Shown in pieces: positions 26,739 through 34,261 of a DNA stretch of 64,000 nt (position 1 is the stretch's first letter; each line of letters opens with the position of its first letter). This DNA is from Bacteroidales bacterium (GTDB lineage: Bacteria; Bacteroidota; Bacteroidia; Bacteroidales; FEN-979): NCBI GenBank assembly GCA_023229525.1, contig JALNZC010000011.1:1-64000 (forward strand), given 5' to 3'. The notes beneath the pieces are model-generated. The model saw only the letters and a program-made list of their open reading frames with translations, was not told the DNA's origin and searched no databases. A program made the position numbers and the translations under genes.

Positions 26739-27474
26739 GACAACATGGAATCATCAATCGGAACTGGCAATATTTTGCAGAACCGGCCGATACAATCCAA
26801 TCCCAGGTGTAAATGAAAAGCATGTGTCACAATACAGACAGCTTGTTTACAATGTGGTGGATGATACGCTGCAATCCGCTTTCCCGTTGACCCATCATTT
26901 ACTTACACCGAAGGAATGGGATGGGTTGGTTAATGATTTCTTTTCATCGCATCCTTGCCAGTCACCGCAAATATGGACCATGCCAAAGGAATTATGGGCT
27001 TGGGTTGCTAATAAGCGTTCTCCCTTGCTGAAAAAATACCCTTTTCTCGATGAACTGCTCTGGTTTGAATGGCTGGAGATTGAATTGTTCATGATGGAGG
27101 ATAAGACAACTGCATGCAAACCGGAAGGCAATTTAAAAAAAGACAAACTGGTCTTAAATCCGGAACATCATCTTAAACATTTTACCTACCCAGTCCATCT
27201 GAAGAATGCCAAATACATTACACCGAGTGACAAAGGGCACTATTTTTTAATGATGCACCGTGAAAAGGTGACAGGGAAGGTAAATTTTACAAACCTTTCA
27301 CCATTCCTGGCACGTATGCTTGAAATTCTTTCGGAAAAACCGTTTACATTTAAGGAATTAATCGAACAGACTTCAACGGAGTTTGAAGTTGCTACGGATC
27401 AGCAGCTCGAAGAAGATGTGATCCAATTCCTGGATAATTCGGTTAGAAGTGGATTAATCTCCGGATTCCAATGA
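26725..27474 (+). CDS. DUF2063 (HvfC/BufC-like) partner protein
   Basis: This 249-residue protein starts inside the DUF692 gene. The N-terminal part (about 1-95), with RTGRYNPIPGVNEKHVSQYR and YNVVDDTLQSAFPLTHHLL, is the DUF2063 putative DNA-binding domain, which in RiPP systems acts as a peptide-recruiting partner of the DUF692 enzyme. The C-terminal half (LARMLEILSEKPFTFKELIE) is a winged-helix-like segment similar to RiPP recognition elements. It probably forms a heterodimer with the DUF692 protein and binds the precursor leader. Direct DNA binding is not implied. Confidence 0.87.
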   Translation: MKLLETTWNHQSELAIFCRTGRYNPIPGVNEKHVSQYRQLVYNVVDDTLQSAFPLTHHLLTPKEWDGLVNDFFSSHPCQSPQIWTMPKELWAWVANKRSPLLKKYPFLDELLWFEWLEIELFMMEDKTTACKPEGNLKKDKLVLNPEHHLKHFTYPVHLKNAKYITPSDKGHYFLMMHREKVTGKVNFTNLSPFLARMLEILSEKPFTFKELIEQTSTEFEVATDQQLEEDVIQFLDNSVRSGLISGFQ

Positions 27475-27588
27475 GGGAAAATATAGCAATCCAATGGAAT
27501 AATCAGTATAGATCCGTTCACAAGGGATCAAGTCCGTTATTAATCAGCGCCCTGGAATCACCTCCGGGGTTTTTATTTGAATACCAGG

Positions 27589-27616
27589 TGTCAGGAACCT
27601 TGATAATAAACGACTA
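27589..27616 (+). promoter_or_regulatory. ECF-type promoter motif before the DoxX gene
   Basis: TGTCAGGAAC starts at 27589 and ACGACTATTCAT starts at 27610, again a 21-bp offset; the CGACTATTCAT half is identical to the copy before the precursor gene. It lies in the 185-bp gap after the DUF2063 gene, so DoxX has its own promoter. The predicted leader is about 37 nt. Confidence 0.65.
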
Positions 27617-27659
27617 TTCATGAAAAGAAATTAATTTTTAACTTTTTAGAAAAACAAAT

Positions 27660-28100
27660 ATGAAGATAATTGAATCATACAATAAAATATCAGAATCCAT
27701 TTCCAGGTTAAAAAGCATGATTTTGCTCATGCTCAGGCTCGTTTTAGCTTATGGATTCTACGAAACCGCCAGGATGAAATGGGGCAATATCAGTGGAGTG
27801 GCAGATTGGTTTCAAAGCATGAATTATCCTTTCCCGGTTGCAAATGCTTATCTGGCAGCTTCAACCGAAGCCCTGGGGGTTGTTTTACTATTCCTTGGAC
27901 TGGGTACCCGACTGATTTCATTGCCATTGATGTTTGTTATGGTCATCGCAATTTTGACCGTTCACATCTCGCATGGTTTTGAAGCAGGACGCAATGGATT
28001 TGAAATACCGCTATATTATCTCCTAATGCTTTTTACGCTATTGGTATATGGATCAGGAAAAATCAGTATTGATCATTTAATTAAAAGGAGGGTAAAATGA
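27660..28100 (+). CDS. DoxX family membrane protein (BufD-like)
   Basis: Membrane protein of 146 residues with four helices in the DoxX arrangement: LMLRLVLAYGFYETARMKW, then NAYLAASTEALGVVLLFLGL, then LPLMFVMVIAILTVHISHG, then IPLYYLLMLFTLLVYGSG. DoxX proteins are regularly the fourth member of bufferin/Hvf operons, and are thought to help in redox or quinone-linked steps. It is separated from DUF2063 by its own promoter motif. Membrane location is clear; the reaction is not known. Confidence 0.86.
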   Translation: MKIIESYNKISESISRLKSMILLMLRLVLAYGFYETARMKWGNISGVADWFQSMNYPFPVANAYLAASTEALGVVLLFLGLGTRLISLPLMFVMVIAILTVHISHGFEAGRNGFEIPLYYLLMLFTLLVYGSGKISIDHLIKRRVK

Positions 28101-28264
28101 AATTTTTTATGTAATTTTCTCCTATAAATTTAGTCTCGAATTTTATTCGTCTGTGTGAAATTTAAAAAATGGTATGTACATTTGAGAAAGAAGAAAAAAT
28201 TAGCAAATTAATTGTATATTTTGGCTTTTTTAAATAACCTCTTCATTAATTTACAATTCAACAT

Positions 28265-28822
28265 ATGAATACCCAACAAATTAACCTTTCCGAATGGGTT
28301 GAAACTTACGCAAAAGATTTATATTCCTGGGCGTTTCATAAAGTTTCAGATTCTGAACTCGCAAAAGATCTTGTTCAGGATACCTTCCTTGCTGCAACAC
28401 AAAAAATTGCCACATTCAAAGGGGACAGTTCACCAAAAACCTGGCTAATGTCGATCCTGAATTATAAAATTATAGACTATTACAGAAAGAAAGCCAATAA
28501 ACCTGTTAGACTGGATATGCAGTCTTTTGCTGAATATTTTGATGAAGAAGGAGATTGGAAAACTGAAAAGAGGCCAAAAGACTGGCACCAAGATGAAAGT
28601 CAATTACTGGATGACTCAGATTTCAGAATGATTTTGGAAAAATGTCTTGATGCCCTGCCTGATAAATGGAATGTTTGTATAAAATCAAAATATCTTATGA
28701 ATAAAGACGGAAATGAAATTTGTCAGGACCTTGAAATTACAGCGACTAATTTATGGCAGATTATCCACCGGGCTAAACTCCAGTTAAGAGATTGTGTAGA
28801 GCTCAATTGGTTTAAAAATTAA
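28265..28822 (+). CDS. ECF-family RNA polymerase sigma factor
   Basis: Sigma-70 family ECF protein of 185 residues. Region 2 (AKDLVQDTFLAATQKIATF, about 35-55, then WLMSILNYKIIDYYRKK) and region 4 (LPDKWNVCIKSKYL and EITATNLWQIIHRAKLQLRD, about 132-180) are intact. The gene overlaps a zinc-finger protein by 1 bp as TAATG. It probably transcribes the three genes with the TGTCAGGA/ACGACTA motif within 4 kb upstream. No copy of that motif lies in front of the sigma gene itself, so autoregulation is not visible. Bufferin operons in proteobacteria are also ECF-controlled. Confidence 0.92.
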   Translation: MNTQQINLSEWVETYAKDLYSWAFHKVSDSELAKDLVQDTFLAATQKIATFKGDSSPKTWLMSILNYKIIDYYRKKANKPVRLDMQSFAEYFDEEGDWKTEKRPKDWHQDESQLLDDSDFRMILEKCLDALPDKWNVCIKSKYLMNKDGNEICQDLEITATNLWQIIHRAKLQLRDCVELNWFKN

Positions 28823-29091
28823 TGGTCATGAAAAAAATAATGCACATATTATTCCTATCGTGTTATAAAGCAACCTTGCTGATTGAGAAGAAACTGCAAT
28901 TAAAGCTCTCCTTATCTGAAAAAATAAGATTGATTCTGCATAAATCAATGTGTGATGCTTGTACACGATATGAAAAGCAGAGTAAGCTAATTAACAAAGT
29001 ATTGGCTAACTCTGCTTTGAAGAAAGATCAAACACCGGACCTGACCGACCTTAAAAAAGAGATTATAAACAAACTTCAAGATCTGAATTAA
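28822..29091 (+). CDS. short zinc-finger anti-sigma-like protein
   Basis: Soluble protein of 89 residues with LILHKSMCDACTRYEKQSKLI (about 37-56), a truncated HxxxCxxC zinc-binding segment as in ZAS-type anti-sigma factors, plus a Cys near residue 13 (SCYKATLLIEKK). It has no transmembrane segment and so would sense in the cytoplasm. It is translated from the sigma stop codon (TAATG). The M at residue 3 (28828) could also serve as start. It is likely the cognate anti-sigma, with metal or thiol state as a plausible signal, by inference. Confidence 0.8.
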   Translation: MVMKKIMHILFLSCYKATLLIEKKLQLKLSLSEKIRLILHKSMCDACTRYEKQSKLINKVLANSALKKDQTPDLTDLKKEIINKLQDLN

Positions 29092-29117
29092 GTTTCTTAG
29101 ATAAAGCAATCCTATAA

Positions 29118-29258
29118 AATAAACTGGTTACAGTAAAATCATCCAAGAACTTCGATGCAACAGTTGAAGAAATTAAGAAGGTAGTTGCAGATGCTGGCGT
29201 TCTTATTGATGAAATGGAACAAAGCAATTCCAAATATATGGCTGAGATGGTAAAATAA
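29118..29258 (+). pseudogene. DUF302-like fragment without start codon
   Basis: The frame from 29118 reads NKLVTVKSSKNFDATVEEIK and then ends KYMAEMVK before a stop at 29256. This resembles the beginning of a DUF302 domain, but there is no ATG before the conserved part and the frame is closed by TAA immediately upstream. It is most easily read as a decayed remnant. Identification is tentative because only 45 codons remain. Confidence 0.4.
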
Positions 29259-29291
29259 AAATCTTAAAGAATATCAATTGTAAATTTAAAA

Positions 29292-30296
29292 ATGCATTTT
29301 ATGAAAGAAAAAATATTAATTACATCAGCAACAGGTAAGACCGGATTTCAAACCACGATTCAACTCTTAAATGATGGTTATCCGGTCAAAATATTTGTAC
29401 GATCAAAAAATGAAAAAGCCATACAATTACAAAAACAGGGTGCTGAAATTGCAATTGGTGACATTTCAAACTATGATCATCTAAAAAATGCATTATCGGA
29501 TGTTAAACGTGCATATTATTGTCCACCGTTTATTCCAAATCTGCTAGATAATGCCAAGGCTTTTATCAAAGCTGCACAGGAAAGTAATTTGGAAGTCGTT
29601 GTCAATATGGGAATGTGGTTAGCCGAGTTCGACAATCAACAAAGTATTCATACGATTCAAATAAAGGAAACTTATCATTTATTTGAAGTTTCCGGTATCA
29701 ATGTTATCCATTTAATACCAGGATTTTTTGCGGATAATACATTCCTTGTTTTGGAGTTCGCAGTTCAACTTGGCCTAATGCCACTACCCTTTGGAAAGGG
29801 AAAGAATCCTCCGGTTTCAAACGAAGATCTAGGATTAGTAATTGCGGCGTTGTTAAAAAACCCGGGACCCTATATAGGGCAAAAATTGCATCCCACAGGT
29901 CCAAAATCCTTGTCGGGTAAAGAAATGGCTGAGGTTTTCTCTAAAGTCACAGGTAAAAAAGTGAGATATATTAATTTACCGGAATGGATGTTTTTAAAAG
30001 CAGGGTTTGCATTTGCAAAAGAATTCGGATTGGATGCTTTTACAATTTCCCAGGTCAGACATTATATGAAAGAATACAGACTAAACAGATTTGATTCGGG
30101 AGGTCCGACAAATATTGTAAAACAGCTAACCGGTAAAGAACCTGATGATTTTGAAACAATCGTGAAAAGATATATCGATAACTCACTTTATGGTCATCGT
30201 AGTGTTTCCGGTTGGTTTTCCGCAATGAAAAAATTTATGAAAATTCCGTTCACATCAATCCCCAGTATTAAAGAACTGGAAATTCTCAACAAGTGA
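29292..30296 (+). CDS. NmrA-like NAD(P)-binding protein
   Basis: Rossmann protein of 334 residues: the N-terminal LITSATGKTGFQTTIQLLND (residues 9-28) is the G-x-x-G-x-x-G dinucleotide-binding loop of the NmrA/SDR-a group, and KIFVRSKNEKA follows as the NADP-selective strand. The C-terminal half (FETIVKRYID and beyond) is the substrate cap. It may be a redox sensor or reductase. Two ATGs (29292, 29301) are possible starts. A 61-bp fragment of its 3' end recurs at 51207, so it belonged to a duplicated segment. Confidence 0.8.
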   Translation: MHFMKEKILITSATGKTGFQTTIQLLNDGYPVKIFVRSKNEKAIQLQKQGAEIAIGDISNYDHLKNALSDVKRAYYCPPFIPNLLDNAKAFIKAAQESNLEVVVNMGMWLAEFDNQQSIHTIQIKETYHLFEVSGINVIHLIPGFFADNTFLVLEFAVQLGLMPLPFGKGKNPPVSNEDLGLVIAALLKNPGPYIGQKLHPTGPKSLSGKEMAEVFSKVTGKKVRYINLPEWMFLKAGFAFAKEFGLDAFTISQVRHYMKEYRLNRFDSGGPTNIVKQLTGKEPDDFETIVKRYIDNSLYGHRSVSGWFSAMKKFMKIPFTSIPSIKELEILNK

Positions 30297-30322
30297 GGTT
30301 ATCGATTCGTATGAATAGAAAA

Positions 30323-30545
30323 AAGAAGTTTTGTTTTCTTTTTCATAATTGAATTGGGATTTTCATTGTTTTCAGGATAAAATTACTAACTGCAACAATG
30401 ATAACCAAAAAATAACGGTAATACGATTTCTGCAAAAATATTTTTGAATCTGCTTTTTTGAGAGATCAAAACAAGTTTCCGGCAAATTTCAGAAAAAAGC
30501 ATTCAAACACTGTTAAGAATTCATTACATATTCATGGTAATTCAA
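30323..30545 (+). repeat. duplicated leader segment, copy A
   Basis: These 223 bp match 52524-52746 with about nine substitutions and no gap. On the minus strand they contain the promoter region and first eight codons (MKKKTKLL) of the gene that is intact at 52056-52547; here the remainder of the gene is missing. The perfect palindrome CAAAAATATTTTTG lies inside and carries TATTTTTG on both strands. The copy ends exactly where the 56-bp hairpin begins. Confidence 0.88.
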
Positions 30546-30601
30546 TCACCTCAGCCCCAGGTCCTTTCTCCTTGAGGAGAAGGGTCCTGGGGATGAGGTG
30601 A
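30546..30601. repeat. 56-bp imperfect inverted repeat (REP-like hairpin)
   Basis: Arms 30546-30571 (TCACCTCAGCCCCAGGTCCT...) and 30576-30601 pair over 26 positions with two mismatches and one wobble, leaving a 4-nt loop TTGA. It is GC-rich against an AT-rich background. Such hairpins resemble repetitive extragenic palindromes or ends of miniature elements. It is not followed by a T-run, so it does not look like a terminator. No second copy is in the window. Confidence 0.85.
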
Positions 30602-30972
30602 ATTAAACAAACTTCCGGTTATTGTTCCATTTCTGAGATAAAAAAGGTCTCCCCCAGATCATAAGATCTCTGCATTTGTCATGATCAAATTCTCATTATC
30701 AACAGTTTTAAAGCTTGGTCGAGGTGCTTCCCTATTGCTTCTTTATTGGTTGCTTATTGGGAGAAAAGAGGGAGGAAAGATGGACAAAGGATGGAAAAGG
30801 TAGGACAAAGGACGGACAAAAATCAGGAGAAGATGCGGAAAACCGGATGATTTGGAGATTAATAACAAAATTGATATATAAATGATAGGCATACGAAAAA
30901 ATATATTAAATATTTATATTACCTTTCCCATGCAAACCCGATTAAGGATCAAAACCCCAAATATTTGAGGAT
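30602..30972. other. purine-rich intergenic stretch
   Basis: The stretch contains two clusters of related short words, TATTGCTTCTTTATTGGTTG at 30733 and GGACAAAGGATGG-type repeats at 30780-30822. No frame longer than about 30 codons with family resemblance was seen. The last 100 bp is very AT-rich and should hold the promoter of the following gene, but no clear consensus was found. Confidence 0.5.
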
Positions 30973-31803
30973 ATGATAACAATTGAGTCGTTTGCATTTT
31001 TGATAGACACGATCCTAAGGGAGCTCGAAAAAATGTCGCGGGTCGATATCGACTGTATGACCGTCGATACAAAAGATGACCCGGATCACAATGGTAAAAT
31101 TTTGATCAGAACTGTCAATGGACAGGATTCTGCATACCGCTATCTTCATCTGATGAAACATCTCCGGGCAAGGACAATGGAGCATCTCCGTGAAAACATT
31201 CAGCATGTTATGCCCGATGAGATGGAGCCGTTCATCGATTACCTTGTACGACGACTGCGAATGATCTCCAAGACGGTTTTCATTCCGGGATGTTCGTATC
31301 CGCAAGAACAACAGTATCAACTGTTGCGATGGTCCGCACGTCGGATTCAATTAAGATGCGATGGTATAAACACAGATCAACCCGAAATTCTTAACGATGT
31401 CCTGGCAAAAACCCGTCGTCATGCATTGATCTTTTACTTGGTGATAAAGAAGCTGGAAATACGGATCAGCTCTTGTGCCGGAATTGCCATGACCATACCG
31501 GGATCTTCGGGTTCAAACATGCAGAGATCGGCACCCAGGTTCAAGTTTACACGTACCGTGGCATTTCTGGGCTGCTTCCTCCGGGTATTATGCGATCGTA
31601 ATATCATTGAAAGTCCCAACGTGGCTGAACTATGCCGTCAGATGGCCGGTTTATTCAGTACCGGACGAAGCGATGTGCTTAGTGCTCATTGTTTACGTAA
31701 CTATTTTGACAATCCAAATCCGGAAAACCTCGAAAAATTACTCGAAGAACTTAAAATATGTGTCAGATATACAGAAAAATTCATCCAAAGGCAACGACTT
31801 TAA
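30973..31803 (+). CDS. conserved hypothetical protein with RteC-like C-terminus
   Basis: A helical protein of 276 residues of no firmly recognised family. The C-terminal third (FKFTRTVAFLGCFLRVLCDR then LCRQMAGLFST and LSAHCLRNYF) has the length and pattern of the RteC domain found in Bacteroides conjugative-transposon regulators and related phage or mobile-element proteins. The middle has a Cys/Arg-rich part (CSYPQEQQYQLLRWSARRIQ). It stands just before the palindromic leader at 31808 and may regulate the downstream cassette. This is inferred from location only. Confidence 0.55.
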   Translation: MITIESFAFLIDTILRELEKMSRVDIDCMTVDTKDDPDHNGKILIRTVNGQDSAYRYLHLMKHLRARTMEHLRENIQHVMPDEMEPFIDYLVRRLRMISKTVFIPGCSYPQEQQYQLLRWSARRIQLRCDGINTDQPEILNDVLAKTRRHALIFYLVIKKLEIRISSCAGIAMTIPGSSGSNMQRSAPRFKFTRTVAFLGCFLRVLCDRNIIESPNVAELCRQMAGLFSTGRSDVLSAHCLRNYFDNPNPENLEKLLEELKICVRYTEKFIQRQRL

Positions 31804-31807
31804 TAGC

Positions 31808-31996
31808 TGATTATCTTTATTTTAACTCATGGTGTATACACCATGTTACACTATCCAGGGCCACTTTGGCCCTTTATTTTTGCCACCGGATTATTTGTAC
31901 AAATAAAGTTAACCAGATCGCGACGGCGGTCGTATTCATTCACCTTTAAATTTAAACACTATGTCAAAAACAACAAACAATTCATTAACAAAGTCC
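31808..31996 (+). promoter_or_regulatory. duplicated palindromic leader, copy 2 (functional copy)
   Basis: The leader precedes and includes the first 12 codons of the gene at 31961. Elements in order: palindrome CATGGTGTATACACCATG at 31828-31845 (18 bp, perfect), a hairpin at 31857-31873, TATTTTTG at 31875-31882, and palindrome TTATTTGTACAAATAA at 31891-31906 (16 bp, perfect). The palindromes look like dimer-binding operators. Both are unchanged in the second copy at 24475, while surrounding bases differ. Confidence 0.7.
31857..31882 (+). terminator. short hairpin within the palindromic leader
   Basis: AGGGCCA and TGGCCCT form a 7-bp stem with loop CTT, followed by TTATTTTTG. In the copy at 24475 the stem has one full base-pair swap (A-T for G-C) and one G-T wobble, so pairing is kept although bases changed. 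It may terminate the upstream gene, which ends 53 bp earlier, or act in attenuation. Confidence 0.6.
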
Positions 31997-32524
31997 TACG
32001 GTGGGAAATTCGGTAAGGATTTCGTCTTACGGACCCGCGATGATGTGAGTATCATGGCAAAACCGCCGAAGAAAAGCTTAAAAGAGCCCGCCGAATCTCA
32101 AATGGCTATCCGTTATAAATTCAAGACGGCAACCCGTTGGGCAAAACAGGCGCTTCAGGACCCGGATCTGCTTGCATTTTACCAGTCAAAGGCCAATGGC
32201 ATGAAAACACCTTACGCAATTGCGGTAGGCGACTATATGACTTCTCCGATTGTAAAGGAAATTGATGCTTCCGGTTACAACGGCATTATCGGAGACAGGA
32301 TCAGGATTGCGGCCATTGATAAGGTCAAAGTCAAAAGTGTAACTGTGACACTGACAGGCAATGACGGTTCGATGATCGAATCGGCCCCCTGTGTGGAGAG
32401 TCTTGAGGCCAATGCATGGTACTTTACTGCAACAGTTGCCGTGCCTGACCTGACCGGTGTGAAGATCACTGCCGTAGCGCATGACATTCCCCAGCATACC
32501 GGGGAACTCGAAATGACCCTGTAA
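31961..32524 (+). CDS. paralogue A of a Bacteroidota family of unknown function
   Basis: The protein of 187 residues starts MSKTTNNSLTKSYGGKFG. Residues 13-90 (GKFGKDFVLRTRDDVSIMAK, then KFKTATRWAKQALQDPDLLA and TPYAIAVGDYMTSP) resemble the complete protein encoded at 34262. Residues 95-187 form a Gly/Val/Thr-rich beta domain containing IGDRIRIAA and VTVTLTGNDGSMIE. The arrangement is loosely like DUF6266 proteins. No signal peptide or membrane helix is present. It is the first gene of a plus-strand cassette that ends with GH108 and the paralogue. Function is unknown; a structural or virion-like role is only a guess. Confidence 0.7.
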   Translation: MSKTTNNSLTKSYGGKFGKDFVLRTRDDVSIMAKPPKKSLKEPAESQMAIRYKFKTATRWAKQALQDPDLLAFYQSKANGMKTPYAIAVGDYMTSPIVKEIDASGYNGIIGDRIRIAAIDKVKVKSVTVTLTGNDGSMIESAPCVESLEANAWYFTATVAVPDLTGVKITAVAHDIPQHTGELEMTL

Positions 32525-32662
32525 GGCTTTAAAACCGTCAGCTCTGGTCGCTGACCGGACAAACGGTTCACCGGCCATACCGGGGAACAGGATGCCGTCG
32601 GCCGGAAAACGACATTAACTCCGGATTCCGGCTCCGGCATCTTTCTTTTGAACATCGAATTC

Positions 32663-32698
32663 TAAATTTTCAAATTTTCAAATCTTTAAATCTTCAAA
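32663..32698. repeat. AT-rich short tandem repeat before the lipoprotein gene
   Basis: A 9-bp pattern, AAATTTTCA to AAATCTTCA, repeats about four times directly before the ATG at 32702. It is of the same kind as the repeats at 7087 and 16416, although the unit differs. It contains no recognisable promoter. Confidence 0.65.
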
Positions 32699-32701
32699 TC
32701 C

Positions 32702-33157
32702 ATGAATCCAACCCTTAAAATATTGATCATAGCCGTTCTCGCACTGGCATCATCCTGTTCCCCCTCTGCACGGCTAACCCGGCTGCTTTCGCGGCACCCT
32801 GAGTTGACCATGCCCGATACCCTTACCATCAGAGATACCATCACTGTACCAACCGTTGTTGCCGACACCCTCATTCCCACAATGGCGCTTAAGGATACAG
32901 TATGGCTCCGAAGCGGGCGTCTTGAGATCGCATTGCAGGCCACACCGAAAACACTTTATGTGAAAGGAAAATGTAAGGCCGATACCATCGTCCGCACCCA
33001 CCGGGTAATTACGGAAAAGATAAAAGTTATAAAACCGAACCGGACAGATGCCCTCATTGCCAAAATTCCGTGGCTTGTGGTGGGATTGATCACCATTGCG
33101 GCTATAACATGGTCTGTAATCTCAAGGTTAAAAGTAAGCAAAACGATACTGCCATGA
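32702..33157 (+). CDS. lipoprotein with C-terminal membrane helix (u-spanin-like)
   Basis: A 151-residue protein with a lipoprotein signal (MNPTLKILIIAVLALASSC, lipobox LASSC with C19) and a transmembrane helix near the C-terminus (IPWLVVGLITIAAITWSVI, about 123-143). The central part is Thr/Asp/Leu-rich and probably extended. A lipidated N-terminus in the outer membrane plus a C-terminal helix in the inner membrane is the topology of unimolecular spanins of some phages. Its gene overlaps the next one by 4 bp as ATGA. There is no sequence family match; the call rests on topology and on the neighbouring muramidase. Confidence 0.6.
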   Translation: MNPTLKILIIAVLALASSCSPSARLTRLLSRHPELTMPDTLTIRDTITVPTVVADTLIPTMALKDTVWLRSGRLEIALQATPKTLYVKGKCKADTIVRTHRVITEKIKVIKPNRTDALIAKIPWLVVGLITIAAITWSVISRLKVSKTILP

Positions 33158-33426
33158 ACCCGAAACGCACCCTATTCGGACTTCCCTTTCCACAAGCCAT
33201 AGGGTTGTTCACCCTACTGGTTATCCTTGTTTCGATATGGGTACACATGGAGATCCGGCTGGCCGAACTGAATGTCGAGATTGTGAATCTAAAACAGGAT
33301 ATGATGACCCATAAGGCCGACAACCGCCGCGATGTAGAGATCCTGAGGTCCGATCTCAACACCGATATGAAGGAGATCATCCGGAAGATCGATGAGATCC
33401 AAATCTATCTGAGGAAAAATAATTGA
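33154..33426 (+). CDS. small membrane-anchored coiled-coil protein
   Basis: A protein of 90 residues: one hydrophobic helix (PQAIGLFTLLVILVSIWV, about 15-32) then a charged coiled coil (EIRLAELNVEIVNLKQDMMT through EIIRKIDEIQIYL). Start ATG overlaps the upstream stop (ATGA). The arrangement resembles small phage lysis accessory or holin/Rz-like proteins, and also the DUF1640 class. The frame could be extended upstream to 33070, but that would overlap the lipoprotein by 88 bp and is unlikely. Function is inferred from context. Confidence 0.65.
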   Translation: MNPKRTLFGLPFPQAIGLFTLLVILVSIWVHMEIRLAELNVEIVNLKQDMMTHKADNRRDVEILRSDLNTDMKEIIRKIDEIQIYLRKNN

Positions 33427-33473
33427 ATGTGAAAAGTAAATAATTATAAAGGGAAAAGTAAAAAACAAAAATT

Positions 33474-33668
33474 ATGAAAACAAGAGTATTTCAAAACTGG
33501 CGAAGTTCACTGCTGGGGGTAATTCTCCTGATATTCAGCGCTACCCTGCTTTGCATGGAGATCATCACCTTCACGGAGTTTACATTTTTTCTACCTACCA
33601 TCCTGGGTCTTCTTTATATAAAGGATAGTGTTTTCAGAAGGGAGAAAGAGGAACAAACGGAAATATAA
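33474..33668 (+). CDS. small two-helix membrane protein (holin-like)
   Basis: A 64-residue protein with two hydrophobic segments (SSLLGVILLIFSATLLCMEI, about 11-30, and FTFFLPTILGLLYI, about 36-49) and a highly charged C-terminal tail, RREKEEQTEI. Size, two helices and charged tail fit class II holins, and it directly precedes the muramidase gene (34 bp gap). No family match is claimed. It may instead be a simple hypothetical membrane protein. Confidence 0.6.
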   Translation: MKTRVFQNWRSSLLGVILLIFSATLLCMEIITFTEFTFFLPTILGLLYIKDSVFRREKEEQTEI

Positions 33669-33702
33669 ACAATTTACGATTTACGACTTTAATTGATAAG
33701 AC

Positions 33703-34215
33703 ATGGCAAGAATTGAAATTTTGGCGGAAAAGCTTTTCAGATGGGAAGGGAGGTTCGTTGATAATCCGGCCGATAAAGGAGGCGCGACGAACCGGGGCGT
33801 TACCATTGCCACATGGCAAAGCATGGGGTTTGATAAAGATGGCGACGGAGACATTGATCGTGAAGATATCAGGCTCTTATCCCAGGACGATTGCCTGGAA
33901 GTTCTCCGGCATTTTTACTGGGATCGCTGGCGGGCAGATGAGATCAAAAACCAGGCCATTGCAAATATGCTTGTCGACTGGCTTTGGTTGAGCGGTATGT
34001 GGGGTATTATTATTCCCCAACGGTTATTACAGGTGGCTGATGACGGGATAGCAGGACCGGTAACCATTACCACGTTAAACCGCGTAAACCCGGGTGAATT
34101 TCTCATCCGGGTTTACAAGGCCCGCCTTGCCTTTATCAGGAATATCATCCGTAATGATCCGTCACAAAAGGTATTTGAAAAGGGCTGGATCAACCGGTTG
34201 AATGATTTTATTTAA
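33703..34215 (+). CDS. glycoside hydrolase family 108 muramidase
   Basis: The enzyme of 170 residues begins with LFRWEGRFVDNPADKGGATN; in GH108 the Glu of the EGG/EGR motif, here E16, is the catalytic acid and the TN-GVT residues (TNRGVTIATW) line the cleft. A second domain with GIAGPVTITTLNRVNP is the family peptidoglycan-binding part. An EF-hand-like DKDGDGDIDREDI loop (about 46-58) lies between and could bind calcium. No signal peptide, as in phage endolysins that need a holin. It is the enzymatic member of the cassette. Confidence 0.9.
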   Translation: MARIEILAEKLFRWEGRFVDNPADKGGATNRGVTIATWQSMGFDKDGDGDIDREDIRLLSQDDCLEVLRHFYWDRWRADEIKNQAIANMLVDWLWLSGMWGIIIPQRLLQVADDGIAGPVTITTLNRVNPGEFLIRVYKARLAFIRNIIRNDPSQKVFEKGWINRLNDFI

Positions 34216-34261
34216 AATTCAATGTTAAAAATGTAAACAAACAACTAAAAACAAATGAATT

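Noticed and set aside
27471..27623. 50-codon ORF overlapping the DUF2063 stop as ATGA
   Set aside because: It contains the ECF-type promoter motif of the DoxX gene and resembles no family; the ATGA overlap is likely chance.
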